DNA of 64,000 nucleotides from Fusobacterium perfoetens (GTDB lineage Bacteria; Fusobacteriota; Fusobacteriia; Fusobacteriales; Fusobacteriaceae): NCBI RefSeq assembly GCF_021531595.1, contig NZ_JADYUD010000006.1, positions 1 to 64,000 of the forward strand, read 5' to 3'. Shown piece by piece: positions 35,652 to 44,410 of this stretch (position 1 is its first letter; each line of letters starts with the position of its first letter). The notes under the pieces were generated by a model. It saw only the letters and a program-made list of their open reading frames with translations, ran no database searches and was not told where the DNA came from. The position numbers and the translations under genes were made by a program.

Positions 35652-35792
35652 TTATAAAAAATTATATTTAAACAAAGGCAATAGAATATGACTTAAACTT
35701 TCCCTAACAAAACTATCTGCATATTTAGTTGTGTTCCTTATTATCAGCAGTATGACACATATGACAAATATTATGCTAAGTAGTAAAAACAT
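35652..35792 (-). CDS. Branched-chain-amino-acid-rich leader peptide of livJHMGF
   Basis: A 46-codon ORF with a near-perfect AAGGAGG site before the ATG at 35792. It begins MFLLLSIIFVICVILLIIRN: 13 of residues 2-18 are Leu, Ile or Val. Codons GTC, CTG and CTA are used here though the genome prefers TTA and GTT. The C-terminal half is ordinary and polar. It lies between a promoter and a terminator, like the brnQ leader. Segment TTGTTAGG (35710-35703, codons about 28-30) can pair with CCTAACAA of the terminator, offering an antiterminator when ribosomes stall on the BCAA codons. A small membrane protein is the alternative. Confidence 0.6.
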   Translation of the reverse strand: MFLLLSIIFVICVILLIIRNTTKYADSFVRESLSHILLPLFKYNFL

Positions 35793-35820
35793 ATTCTAAC
35801 CTCCTTTTTTATAAATATAT

Positions 35821-35847
35821 TCAATAAGAATATTTTTTTCTTATTGA
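35821..35847 (-). other. 5'-end hairpin of the liv leader
   Basis: TCAATAAGAA (35821-35830) pairs with TTCTTATTGA (35838-35847), 10 bp with a 7-base loop, at the predicted 5' end of the liv transcript and just ahead of the leader ribosome site. It may protect the 5' end. Confidence 0.5.
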
Positions 35848-35851
35848 GGTA

Positions 35852-35880
35852 AGTATAGAACAAAATCAAAAAAAAAGCAA
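35852..35880 (-). promoter_or_regulatory. Promoter of the liv operon
   Basis: On the minus strand TTGCTT (35880-35875), 17-base spacer, TATACT (35857-35852). The stretch 35881-36075 beyond it is AT-rich and holds no ORF that I can support. Confidence 0.7.
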
Positions 35881-36075
35881 GAAAATTTTTCAAAAAGTTT
35901 TAGTCTTATAATTTTTGTTGAAATTATTATATATTTTTATTTGATTTATGATAACAAAAAAAGTTTTAAAAATTACAAAGATAGTAGTAAAAAAACAGAC
36001 CTAATGCTTTTAAATATTTTAATAATCATAAATAAAGACAATGATATTTATAAAAAATTTGAATAAAAAAAGAAA

Positions 36076-36275
36076 GGAACTGTTGTATTTTCTAATTTAT
36101 ACAAATAAAATTTTAGAATATTGAAAATATTTTTGTAATTTATGCAGTGAGTTGAACACTGAAAAATGACACTGTCTGAACGAAGTGAGTTTGTCATTTT
36201 TAGTGAAACGAACAATATAAATAAAAAATATTTTCACAAGAGAAAATTTTATTTGTATAAATTTGCAACAGTCCC
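36076..36275 (+). repeat. MITE-like 200-bp inverted-repeat element, copy A
   Basis: Bounded by GGAACTGTTG and CAACAGTCCC. Inside are nested inverted repeats: ACAAATAAAATTTT with AAAATTTTATTTGT, GAAAATATTTTT with AAAAATATTTTC, and a central AAAAATGACA/TGTCATTTTT stem (36162-36171, 36192-36201). The whole unit can fold into one long hairpin. It recurs in opposite orientation at 53208-53407 with the same 200-bp length and roughly 85-90% identity by eye. It lies 33 bases beyond the uraA stop. No transposase and no clear target duplication. Confidence 0.8.
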
Positions 36276-36308
36276 TTCATTAAAAAATAAATTTATAAAA
36301 TTTTGTTT

Positions 36309-37532
36309 TTACATATTTTCAGGGAAAATTTTATTTAAGATAATTCCTACAAAAGCTGCTATTGCAAGCCCAGAAAGAGAAACAGTTCTCCATACAACAA
36401 TATTATCAATTCCTATTCCAAATACAAGAATAAGAGATGAGATGATAAGATTTCTTGAATGAGAGAAGTCAAGCTGTGCTTCAATAAGAGTTCTCATACC
36501 TACAGATGCTATCATTCCAAAAAGAATAACAGAAATTCCTCCCATAACAGGTGATGGAATTGTTTGAAGAATAACTCCGAATTTTCCAATAAAAGCAAGG
36601 CAGATTGCATAACATGCAGCTATTCTTAAAATAGCAGGATCATAAACTTTTGTAACAGCAAGAACTCCTGTATTTTCACCATATGTAGTATTTGCAGGAC
36701 CTCCTAAAAATCCAGCAACTATAGTTGCAATTCCATCTCCTAAAAGAGTTCTGCTTATTCCAGGATTAGCAAAGAAATCTTTTCCTACAACAGCTCCATT
36801 TGTAGTAATATCTCCTATGTGTTCAATGAAAACAACAAGAGCGATAGGTGCAATGGCAAGAACACTTGTCAGAGTAAATTCAGGCATAGTGAAAAGAGAG
36901 TGAGCAGCTTCAGAAGAAAGCCCAATCCATCCAGCTTCTTTTATAGGAGTGAAATCAACCATTCCCATAAAAATAGAAACAATATATCCCAAAGTAACAG
37001 ATATCAGAATAGGAACTAATCTGAAAAATGATTTTCCAAGAATAGAAATAACAATCATAGATATTACAACAATTCCTGAAACTATTAAACTTTTTCCGTC
37101 AAAATGTCCGTTTGAATATCCAGCCATTGAAAGAGCAGTTGGGCTAAGTCTTAATCCTATAACAACTATTGTAGGTCCTACTACAACAGGAGGGAAGTAT
37201 GATTTTATTTTTTCAACACCATAAATTTTTACAAGTCTACTCATAACAACATAAACAAGACCTGCAGCAATAACTCCACCTTTAACAGCTCCAATTCCAC
37301 CATCTTTTAAAACAAGACCAATAGCTCCTATGAAAGCAAAAGATGAACCTAAGAAAACAGGTACTATTCCTTTAGTACATAAGTGGAATAGAAGAGTACC
37401 GATTCCAGCAGTAAGAAGAGCAATAGAAGGATTAAGTCCTGTAAGAAAAGGAACTAAAACTGTTGCTCCAAACATAGCAAGTACATGCTGTAAACCAAGT
37501 ACAAGCTTACCTTTTGTTGTGATTTCTGTCAT
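36309..37532 (-). CDS. uraA: Uracil permease (NCS2 family)
   Basis: A 407-aa inner-membrane uracil:proton symporter. Signatures: GLQHVLAMFGATVLVPFLTGL near 13-33, the glutamate-containing VVFIEHIGDITTNGAVVG near 232, and GGPANTTYGENTGVLAVT near 278. About 14 hydrophobic segments, normal length. The gene has its own promoter and a leader with a mini-ORF and a terminator. Xanthine permease is a less likely alternative because the TYGENTG wording is typical of UraA/PyrP. Confidence 0.92.
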   Translation of the reverse strand: MTEITTKGKLVLGLQHVLAMFGATVLVPFLTGLNPSIALLTAGIGTLLFHLCTKGIVPVFLGSSFAFIGAIGLVLKDGGIGAVKGGVIAAGLVYVVMSRLVKIYGVEKIKSYFPPVVVGPTIVVIGLRLSPTALSMAGYSNGHFDGKSLIVSGIVVISMIVISILGKSFFRLVPILISVTLGYIVSIFMGMVDFTPIKEAGWIGLSSEAAHSLFTMPEFTLTSVLAIAPIALVVFIEHIGDITTNGAVVGKDFFANPGISRTLLGDGIATIVAGFLGGPANTTYGENTGVLAVTKVYDPAILRIAACYAICLAFIGKFGVILQTIPSPVMGGISVILFGMIASVGMRTLIEAQLDFSHSRNLIISSLILVFGIGIDNIVVWRTVSLSGLAIAAFVGIILNKIFPENM

Positions 37533-37579
37533 AATTATATAACCTCCGTTAAAATTTTATAAGCATCTTTATTTTTTTC

Positions 37580-37610
37580 AAAAAAAAAGGATAGTGAATA
37601 CACAATCCTT
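37580..37610 (-). terminator. Attenuator terminator upstream of uraA
   Basis: On the minus strand AAGGAT pairs with ATCCTT, continued after one mismatch by GTG/CAC, with a short loop and nine T's. It lies 48 bases before the uraA ATG and 12 bases after the stop of an 8-codon mini-ORF. Confidence 0.7.
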
Positions 37611-37621
37611 TTATATAATGT

Positions 37622-37648
37622 TTAATAATAAATTTTAAATTTAGTCAT
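37622..37648 (-). CDS. Eight-codon leader mini-ORF of uraA (MTKFKIYY)
   Basis: ATG at 37648 has an AAAAGGA site eight bases upstream. The stop is 12 bases before the terminator hairpin, close enough for a ribosome at the stop to cover its left arm. The leader is very U-rich, as needed for UTP-sensitive polymerase pausing. So short an ORF can arise by chance. Confidence 0.35.
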   Translation of the reverse strand: MTKFKIYY

Positions 37649-37678
37649 TTTATTAGTCCTTTTTTATTTCTAAAAATT

Positions 37679-37707
37679 ATTTTAACATAAAAAATAAAAA
37701 AAATCAA
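37679..37707 (-). promoter_or_regulatory. uraA promoter
   Basis: On the minus strand TTGATT (37707-37702), 17-base spacer, TAAAAT (37684-37679). It sits between the thiN stop and the uraA leader. Confidence 0.65.
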
Positions 37708-37729
37708 TACTAACAAAAAATCTAACAGG

Positions 37730-38368
37730 TTATTTATTTTGTATAACTCCTAATAATTTTCCTCTTGAAAACTCAATGGTAGCTTTTTCCTCTTTGATAA
37801 TATTACTTGTACAAATTGAATCCCCTCTTCTTAGAGTATGTTTATCTAAAGGATATTCAAAGCCAGTAAGAGTTATTTCTGATACAGTATCTGTCATAGG
37901 AATAAATGATATTGTTTTTCCTTTTTGTTTTTTTATTTCAGTTTTTTTATTTACTCTGAAAATAGTTTCTTTTTCATCAACAAAGAAAACATTATCAAAT
38001 TTAAAAAGCAAGTTAAGATTTGTAAGAAGATGATCTGTTCTTCCTCCAAGTCCTCCTAAAACTACAATTTTATCAAAACCTCTTTTTGAGATTTCAGATA
38101 AAATAAGTTCTCCGTCAGTAAAATCTTTTCTGCTGTCAAATTCAATAATTTTGCTGCCACTTTTTTCAGCTATTTCTACAAGAGATTTACTTACAGAATC
38201 AAAATCACCCCATACTTCAAGAGGAAAAATTCCCATTTCAAGAGCATGTTTTAAACCTCCATCAGCACAGAATATATTATTTTCATTAATTAAAAGTTCT
38301 TTATAAAAAGAACTGCCGTTGTCCATAACACCGTTAAGAAAAATAAAAGCAGTATTAATGTTATTCAT
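37730..38368 (-). CDS. thiN: Thiamine pyrophosphokinase
   Basis: A 212-aa enzyme making thiamine diphosphate from thiamine and ATP. Visible features: CADGGLKHALEMG near 34, VWGDFDSVS near 52-60 (catalytic Asp-rich motif), DFTDGELILSE near 82 and GGLGGRTDHLLTNL near 107. The C-terminal beta domain binds thiamine (LRRGDSICTSNI). It is 14 bases after the nuclease gene in a reverse-strand operon. No TPP riboswitch is visible. Confidence 0.92.
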   Translation of the reverse strand: MNNINTAFIFLNGVMDNGSSFYKELLINENNIFCADGGLKHALEMGIFPLEVWGDFDSVSKSLVEIAEKSGSKIIEFDSRKDFTDGELILSEISKRGFDKIVVLGGLGGRTDHLLTNLNLLFKFDNVFFVDEKETIFRVNKKTEIKKQKGKTISFIPMTDTVSEITLTGFEYPLDKHTLRRGDSICTSNIIKEEKATIEFSRGKLLGVIQNK

Positions 38369-38382
38369 AATAAAAAATCTCC

Positions 38383-39213
38383 CTAATCGTCGTCCTTTGA
38401 TGTATTAACTTCTATGAAAACAGGAATATGATCGGAAATAAGTTTTCTTGTTTTTTTATAATTTCCGTTAGCAGTGTCTATACCTCCACTTCTTCCTGTA
38501 TATTCTTTTGTATAGATTTCAGATATAAAAATATTATCATATTGATTAGCATATCCTTTTGTTCCTATGGTAGTTTTCATATTTGGAGATATGCAATTTG
38601 TAATTTTATCTCTGTGAGAAAGAAGATTTTTAAATCCTTCACTTCTTACAGAAAGATTAAAGTCTCCTCCTATGATAATATCATTTTCTTTTTTATCAGA
38701 GCTTTGAAAATAATCATATACCTTATCTAAATTCATAGCTTCTGCAGTTCTTACAGACTTATTTTTTCCATAAATAGAATGAATAATAACGAAGGTAAAA
38801 TCAAATTCACCAATTTTAAAATCTACACCATAAGGCTCTCTTATAAATTTATCTCCATTATCTTTATAAAATCCTTTTGATTTAAGAAATTTTACTTTAT
38901 TTTCTTTCCAAATATAAGCATAGTATTCTTTATATTTTTTAGTACCTACAGGATAAGGAGAAATATGATAATTCCATTTTTCATGGGTATTTTTTTCAAG
39001 TTCATCAACAAGAGTTTCAACACCTTCTCTGTTTGAAACTTCTTCAAGTCCTATAAGGTCAAGAAGTACAAGGATATTGCTTAATTCTTTGTAATCTTTT
39101 TCAGATTCTCCAAGACGGAGAGCATTAAAAGATCCTATATATGCTTTTTCCTTTGGAGAACTATATATAGTCAATGAGACAAATATAAAAAATATTGTTA
39201 AAATTTTTTTCAT
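38383..39213 (-). CDS. Secreted endonuclease/exonuclease/phosphatase-family protein (DNase I-like)
   Basis: A 276-aa protein with a Sec signal peptide (MKKILTIFFIFVSLTIYSS). The mature protein follows the DNase I-like fold: SFNALRLGES near 28, LIGLEEVSN near 54 (catalytic Glu), VIIHS near 143, GGDFNLS near 182 (Asp/Asn pair) and SDHIPVF near 262 (Asp-His). Likely an exported nuclease for nucleic-acid scavenging or escape from DNA traps; substrate is not proven. Between gmhA and thiN, with a hairpin after gmhA. Confidence 0.82.
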   Translation of the reverse strand: MKKILTIFFIFVSLTIYSSPKEKAYIGSFNALRLGESEKDYKELSNILVLLDLIGLEEVSNREGVETLVDELEKNTHEKWNYHISPYPVGTKKYKEYYAYIWKENKVKFLKSKGFYKDNGDKFIREPYGVDFKIGEFDFTFVIIHSIYGKNKSVRTAEAMNLDKVYDYFQSSDKKENDIIIGGDFNLSVRSEGFKNLLSHRDKITNCISPNMKTTIGTKGYANQYDNIFISEIYTKEYTGRSGGIDTANGNYKKTRKLISDHIPVFIEVNTSKDDD

Positions 39214-39227
39214 TTTCTATTGCCCCT

Positions 39228-39266
39228 TATAAAAAATAAAATTTTCTGACATTGAAAAAATTTTAT
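39228..39266 (-). terminator. Hairpin/partial terminator between gmhA and the nuclease gene
   Basis: On the minus strand AATAAAATTTT pairs with AAAATTTTATT around TTCAATGTCAG, followed by a T-rich tail. All A-T, so moderate strength. Confidence 0.5.
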
Positions 39267-39272
39267 TATTTC

Positions 39273-39848
39273 TTAGTAGTTTTCAGGGAACATGATTCTT
39301 TCCACACCTTCAATTATAATATGTAGAATCATCATATGTATTTCCTGTATTCTGTCAGAAGTTTCTCCAGGTATAATGAATTCATAATCACACATACCTT
39401 TAAGTTTTCCTCCATCTTTTCCTAAAAGAACTACTGTTTTAAGTCCAAGACTTTTGGCTTTTTCAACAGCTTTAATAACATTTTCAGAATTTCCACTTGT
39501 AGAGATTCCTATAAACATATCTCCTTCTTTTCCGTAAGCTTCAACACCTTTTGAAAATATATAATCAAATCCATAATCATTTCCAACACATGTTATGTGA
39601 GAAGAATCTGAAAGAGCTATAGCAGGAAGAGCTCTTCTTTCTTTTCTAAATCTTCCTGTAAATTCTTCTGCAAAATGAAGGGCATCACAGTTACTTCCTC
39701 CATTTCCACAGATAAGAACTTTATTTCCATTTTTAAAAATATCAGCTAATTCCTCAGCTATTTTTTCTGTTGTTTTTTCTTTTTCTTCTTTCTCTATAAA
39801 GTCTTTTAAAAGTTGATATTCTGTTTTATAAGAATCTATTAATGCCAT
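39273..39848 (-). CDS. gmhA: Sedoheptulose-7-phosphate isomerase / SIS-domain phosphosugar isomerase
   Basis: A 191-aa SIS-fold protein. [20 protein letters not shown] near 49-68, [21 protein letters not shown] near 102 and the C-terminal [15 protein letters not shown] are GmhA hallmarks. GmhA makes D-glycero-D-manno-heptose 7-phosphate, the first step toward ADP-heptose for the LPS inner core. The LPS kinase and GT9 genes at the end of the window agree with a heptose core. It is 21 bases after the LysR gene. Confidence 0.87.
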   Translation of the reverse strand: MALIDSYKTEYQLLKDFIEKEEKEKTTEKIAEELADIFKNGNKVLICGNGGSNCDALHFAEEFTGRFRKERRALPAIALSDSSHITCVGNDYGFDYIFSKGVEAYGKEGDMFIGISTSGNSENVIKAVEKAKSLGLKTVVLLGKDGGKLKGMCDYEFIIPGETSDRIQEIHMMILHIIIEGVERIMFPENY

Positions 39849-39869
39849 ATTTCCTCCTTAAATGTAAAG

Positions 39870-40742
39870 TTAACTGTTGATTTTGTATTCTGACATAAAG
39901 TTTAAAAATTTAATTATAGGTGTCAGGCTGCTTTTATCTTTTGTAACTACAACCTGATACCCATCTTTTATTTCATTAAGCTGTTCTACAACTTTAAATT
40001 CTCCGCTTTTTATTTCTTTATATACAGCATAGTATGGCAGAATGACATTAGCGATTTCATTTCTTACCATTCCTTTAATAACTTCAAGACTTCCAAGAAC
40101 AGTTATTCTGTTGTCAAAAGAAATTTTATATTTTTCTTCAAGAAGATTGATAGCTTTTGCATTGTTAGGCACATTGCTTCTTGTAATAAGTGGATAATCA
40201 GCAACATTTTCCAATGTGATATTTTTTCTTCCTGTGATAAGGACATAAGGAACTTTTTCAACAGTTAAAACATCAAGATTAGAATCTACAATATGTTCTT
40301 CATCAAGAAGAGCAATATCAATTTCTCCTTCTTTCAGAGATTTTAAAAGCCATGCTTTATTTCCCATCTGAATTTCATATTCAATTTCACCATGTTTAAA
40401 ACTGAATTCTTCCATAAGTTTTGGAAGAAGAGGATCTCCTATAATAGAAGTAGCTCCAATAACAATTTTTGCTTTTCCTAGTTTTATAATTCTATTTATT
40501 TCTTTTTCAGCTCTCTGAACTTTATTAAAGATATCCTCTGCCATTCTGTAAAGAGCTTCACCTGTATAAGTAAGCCTTATTTTTTTTGAGCTTCTGTCAA
40601 AAAGTTTTGCATTCAGAAGTTCTTCAAATTTTTTTACTTGAATTGAAACTGCTGATTGATTAATATAAAGTTTATTTGCAGCTTTTGTAAAGCTTTTTTC
40701 TCTTGCAACTTCATAAAATATTTTTAGATAATGTAAATCCAA
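39870..40742 (-). CDS. LysR-family transcriptional regulator
   Basis: A 290-aa LTTR with the N-terminal winged helix (MDLHYLKIFYEVAREKSFTKAANKLYINQSAVSIQVKKFE) and a periplasmic-binding-type effector domain (about 90-290). It is divergent from pepF across 180 bases and is the first gene of the run leading to gmhA. The target and co-inducer cannot be read; LTTRs often act on the divergent neighbour. Confidence 0.92.
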   Translation of the reverse strand: MDLHYLKIFYEVAREKSFTKAANKLYINQSAVSIQVKKFEELLNAKLFDRSSKKIRLTYTGEALYRMAEDIFNKVQRAEKEINRIIKLGKAKIVIGATSIIGDPLLPKLMEEFSFKHGEIEYEIQMGNKAWLLKSLKEGEIDIALLDEEHIVDSNLDVLTVEKVPYVLITGRKNITLENVADYPLITRSNVPNNAKAINLLEEKYKISFDNRITVLGSLEVIKGMVRNEIANVILPYYAVYKEIKSGEFKVVEQLNEIKDGYQVVVTKDKSSLTPIIKFLNFMSEYKINS

Positions 40743-40861
40743 AATATATCCCCTCCCTTTATAGCTGCTTTAATAAAATAATAGTACCTCTGTTACTATA
40801 TTATCATATTATCTATATATTTCATATATGTTTTTAAAAAATTTTTACTATTTTTTGAAAG

Positions 40862-40891
40862 TTGGACATTAAAAGAGAAAAGTGGTATTAT
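40862..40891 (+). promoter_or_regulatory. pepF promoter
   Basis: TTGGAC (40862-40867), 18-base spacer, TATTAT (40886-40891), followed by an AAGGAG site before the gene. It lies in the LysR-pepF divergent region. Confidence 0.6.
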
Positions 40892-40922
40892 AACTTAGAA
40901 CTTAAAATAAAAGGAGTGAAGT

Positions 40923-42746
40923 ATGGAAAAGATAAAATCAAGAAACGAAATTGATAAAAAATATAAATGGAATACAGAAGATATTTATAAAGACTGGGAA
41001 GAATGGCAAAAAGATGTTGAAGAGATGAAAAGTCTTATGAAAGAAATTCCACAATATGAAAATAAGATAGAAAACAGCAGAGAAGATTTTGTAAAACTTA
41101 TAAAACTTGAAGAAAAACTTTCAAGAATATTGGAAAAAGTATATCTTTATCCATATATGCTTAAAGATCTTGATTCAACAGATCAGCTTGTTTCAGAAAA
41201 ACTTCAGGAAATAGAATATATTTATGCACAATTCAGTGTTGCAACTTCATGGATAAGCCCAAAAATTTTAGAAATTCCAAAAGAAAAAGTTGAAAAATGG
41301 ATAGATGAAAATGATGAAATAAGAGATCATAAATTTAATTTAATGGAACTTTACAGATTAAGAACCCATGTTCTTGATAAAGATAAGGAAAAATTACTTT
41401 CACATTTTTCTCAATATATGGGAGCTGTAAATGATATTTACGACGAACTTTCTACATCTGATATTGTGTGGAATGAAGTAGAATTATCAACAGGAGAAAA
41501 GGTTCAGGTAACAAATGGATTATATTCAAAAATTCTTGATGGAAATAAAAATCAAGATGACAGAAGAAAGGCATTTGAGGCATTATATAATTCGTATAAT
41601 GTAAATAAAAACAGTTATGCAGCTATATATAAAGGAATACTTCAAAGAGATGCAGCAGGAGCAAAAGCTAAAAATTATAAATCAACAGCAGAAAAAGCTC
41701 TTGAGCCAGATAATATTCCAGTAAAAGTTTATGAAAATCTTATAAGTTCAGCAAAAGAAAACAGCGAACCTTTAAAAAAATATGTTGAATTCAGAAAAAA
41801 ATATTTAAATCTTGATTCGTATCATTATTATGATAACCAAATTAAACTAGCTGATTATACAAAAGAATTTTCTTATGAAGAAGCCAAAGACATTGTTTTA
41901 AAATCTGTAAAACCTCTTGGAGAAGATTACAGCAGGAATCTTGAAAAAGCTCTTGGAGAAGGATGGCTTGATGTTTATGAAACACCTAATAAAAGAAGTG
42001 GAGCTTACTCTCTTAATATATATGATGTTCACCCATATATGCTTTTAAATTACAATGGAACTATGGACTCTGTATTTACATTAGCACATGAATTAGGACA
42101 TACTTTACACAGTATGTATTCAACAGAGCATCAGCCTTATGCAACAAATGACTATACAATATTTGTTGCAGAAGTAGCTTCAACTTTCAATGAGAGACTT
42201 CTTCTTGACTATATGCTTAAAACAGCAGAAAGCCGTGAAGAAAAAATTGCCCTTATAGAAGAAGCAATAGGAAATATTATGGGAACATATTATATTCAGG
42301 CTCTGTTTGCAGATTATGAATATGAGGCACATAAACTTGCAGAAGAAGGAAGTCCAATAACACCAGATGTTTTAAGTGGAATAATGACAAAATTATTTGC
42401 AGAATATTTTGGAGATACTCTTGTAATGGATGAACTTCAAAAAATTATATGGGCAAGAATACCTCATTTCTTTAACTCACCTTATTATGTTTATCAGTAT
42501 GCAACAAGCTTTGCAGCATCATCAAGACTTTATGAAAAAGTAACAGGAAAAAATTACAGTATTGAAGAGAGAGAAGAAGCTCGTGTGAAATATTTAGAAC
42601 TATTAAAATCAGGAGGAAATAACTATCCTATAGAACAACTTAAAACAGCAGGTGTAAATCTTCTTGAAAAAGAAAATTTTGAAGCAGTAGCTCATGAAAT
42701 GGAAAGACTTACTGAATTACTTGAAAAAGAATTAAAAGAATTATAG
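40923..42746 (+). CDS. pepF: Oligoendopeptidase F
   Basis: A 607-aa cytoplasmic zinc metallopeptidase (family M3) that trims oligopeptides. HELGHTLHS with the first zinc His near 389 is followed by the third ligand Glu in VAEVASTFNERLL about 28 residues on. The N-terminal ALEPDNIPVKVYENL segment in the middle domain is typical of PepF. Monocistronic with a terminator; divergent from a LysR gene. Confidence 0.95.
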   Translation: MEKIKSRNEIDKKYKWNTEDIYKDWEEWQKDVEEMKSLMKEIPQYENKIENSREDFVKLIKLEEKLSRILEKVYLYPYMLKDLDSTDQLVSEKLQEIEYIYAQFSVATSWISPKILEIPKEKVEKWIDENDEIRDHKFNLMELYRLRTHVLDKDKEKLLSHFSQYMGAVNDIYDELSTSDIVWNEVELSTGEKVQVTNGLYSKILDGNKNQDDRRKAFEALYNSYNVNKNSYAAIYKGILQRDAAGAKAKNYKSTAEKALEPDNIPVKVYENLISSAKENSEPLKKYVEFRKKYLNLDSYHYYDNQIKLADYTKEFSYEEAKDIVLKSVKPLGEDYSRNLEKALGEGWLDVYETPNKRSGAYSLNIYDVHPYMLLNYNGTMDSVFTLAHELGHTLHSMYSTEHQPYATNDYTIFVAEVASTFNERLLLDYMLKTAESREEKIALIEEAIGNIMGTYYIQALFADYEYEAHKLAEEGSPITPDVLSGIMTKLFAEYFGDTLVMDELQKIIWARIPHFFNSPYYVYQYATSFAASSRLYEKVTGKNYSIEEREEARVKYLELLKSGGNNYPIEQLKTAGVNLLEKENFEAVAHEMERLTELLEKELKEL

Positions 42747-42754
42747 TAAAAATA

Positions 42755-42789
42755 AAACCCACAGATTTTTAAAACTGTGGGTTTTTTAT
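42755..42789. terminator. Bidirectional terminator between pepF and the AbgT gene
   Basis: AAACCCACAG (42755-42764) pairs with CTGTGGGTTT (42775-42784) around an AT loop, with T/A runs on both sides, so it can serve both convergent genes. Confidence 0.85.
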
Positions 42790-42809
42790 ATCTTTAATTA
42801 TATTTTTTA

Positions 42810-44354
42810 TTAAAGAACAGGCATTGTTGCATAAATTTCAGGTCCAATTGGAAGTCCTAAGAAATACCAAATTACAAGAACGATTGACCATACAACTAGG
42901 AAACACATTGAGAATGGAAGCATTGTAGAGATAAGAGTTCCCATTCCATTTTCTTTTCCAAATTTTTGAGAGTATGCAACGATAAATGCAAAGTATGACA
43001 TTAAAGGAGAAATGATGTTTGTACTTGAATCTCCTATTCTGTACATAGCCTGAGTAAATTCTGGTGTAAATCCTATTTTCATAAACATAGGAACGAATAC
43101 AGGTGCCATAATAGCCCATTTAGCAGAAGCAGATCCCATGAAAAGATTTATAAATGCAGTTACAAGAATAAATCCTACAATAAGAGGGAATCCAGTAAAT
43201 CCTGTAGCTTCAAGGAAAGCAGCTCCTTTAACTGCAACTATTGTTCCAAGATTTGTATAAGAGAAATATACGATGAACTGTGCAGCAGCAAATGAAAGAG
43301 CAAGATATCCTCCAAGAGTTCCTAAAGAGTTACCCATAAGGTTTGCAACATCTTTATCATTTTTAATAGATTTAGTAACAGCTCCGTAAACAATACCAGG
43401 AATCATAAAGAAGAACATGATAGCAACAAGAAGTCCGTTACCCATGAATTTATTTAAAGAACCGTTAACTCTGAATACAGCATTAGCAGGAACAGTTGAG
43501 TAAGCCATTACAGCAACGAATATAAGAAGAGAAATCCCAGCCCATCTAAGACCTTTTTTCTCAACATCGCTAAGTTCACTTATATGTTCAACATCATGTG
43601 TTCCTTTATATTCCCCAAGTCTAGGTTCAACTATTTTTTCAGTGATAAATGTACCAAGGAAAGTAATAATAATAGTAGAGAACATCATGAAATACCAGTT
43701 TGCTGTTGCAGGAACGAAATAGTCAGGTGCAAATATTCTTGCAGACTCAGTAGTGATTCCTCCAAGAAGAGGATCAATAGTTCCTATTAAAAGGTTTGCA
43801 GAGAATCCTCCAGATACTCCAGCAAATGCAGCAGCAAGTCCTGCTATTGGGTGTCTTCCTACAGAAAGGAATATAATAGCTCCAAGAGGGATAAGTACAA
43901 CATATCCAGCATCAGAAGCAATATTTGACATTATACCAGCGAAAACAATAACAGCAGTAAGAAGTTTTTTAGGTGTAGACATTACCATTTTCTTAAGAAC
44001 TGTTTGTATAAGTCCTGTACCTTCAGCAACTCCAACTCCAATCATTGCAACAAGAACTGTTCCAAGAGGAGCAAAACTTGTAAAGTTTGGTGTCATAGTA
44101 TCAAAGATATATCTAAGACCTTCAGCGTTCATAAGTGATCTTGCAGCAAGAGTGATTTCTTCTACAACTTTAGTTTTTTGGTTAAAACCAGTATAAGTTA
44201 CAGTTACTCCTGCTCTTACACAAAGTTCTGAAACTACAATGATGATAAGTGATAAAATAACAAACAATGTTACAGGGTGAGGAAGTTTATTTCCTCCTAC
44301 TTCAACAAAGTCAAGAAACTTGTTGAAAAAACTCTTTTTTGTTTTTTGTTCCAT
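42810..44354 (-). CDS. AbgT-family transporter
   Basis: A 514-aa membrane protein with about 12 hydrophobic segments. The ATG at 44354 (MEQKTKKSFF) is chosen over one at 44366 because GGAGG lies between the two ATGs. Family segments: GGNKLPHPVTLF near 16, SNIASDAGYVVLIPLGAIIF near 145, GTIDPLLGGITTESA near 197, and SASAKWAIMAPVFVPM near 415. AbgT proteins have been linked to p-aminobenzoyl-glutamate uptake and to sulfonamide export; which applies here is unknown. Confidence 0.88.
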   Translation of the reverse strand: MEQKTKKSFFNKFLDFVEVGGNKLPHPVTLFVILSLIIIVVSELCVRAGVTVTYTGFNQKTKVVEEITLAARSLMNAEGLRYIFDTMTPNFTSFAPLGTVLVAMIGVGVAEGTGLIQTVLKKMVMSTPKKLLTAVIVFAGIMSNIASDAGYVVLIPLGAIIFLSVGRHPIAGLAAAFAGVSGGFSANLLIGTIDPLLGGITTESARIFAPDYFVPATANWYFMMFSTIIITFLGTFITEKIVEPRLGEYKGTHDVEHISELSDVEKKGLRWAGISLLIFVAVMAYSTVPANAVFRVNGSLNKFMGNGLLVAIMFFFMIPGIVYGAVTKSIKNDKDVANLMGNSLGTLGGYLALSFAAAQFIVYFSYTNLGTIVAVKGAAFLEATGFTGFPLIVGFILVTAFINLFMGSASAKWAIMAPVFVPMFMKIGFTPEFTQAMYRIGDSSTNIISPLMSYFAFIVAYSQKFGKENGMGTLISTMLPFSMCFLVVWSIVLVIWYFLGLPIGPEIYATMPVL

Positions 44355-44410
44355 CAAAACCTCCATATATAAATTTAGTTTTATATAAATTAAAAAAATC
44401 AGTCCTTAAC

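Noticed and set aside
36166-36462. 98-codon plus-strand ORF crossing the repeat element and the end of uraA
   Set aside because: It begins inside MITE copy A and continues antisense to uraA. The SERSEFVIFSET wording comes from the repeat, and there is no ribosome site.
37622-38368. TPP riboswitch controlling thiN
   Set aside because: No CTGAGA...ACCTGA-type core is visible in the surrounding intergenic DNA, and thiN lies inside a short-gap operon.
43753-44196. 147-codon plus-strand ORF opposite the AbgT transporter
   Set aside because: Antisense shadow of a well-supported membrane transporter gene; Pro/Ile/Thr-rich with no recognisable fold.
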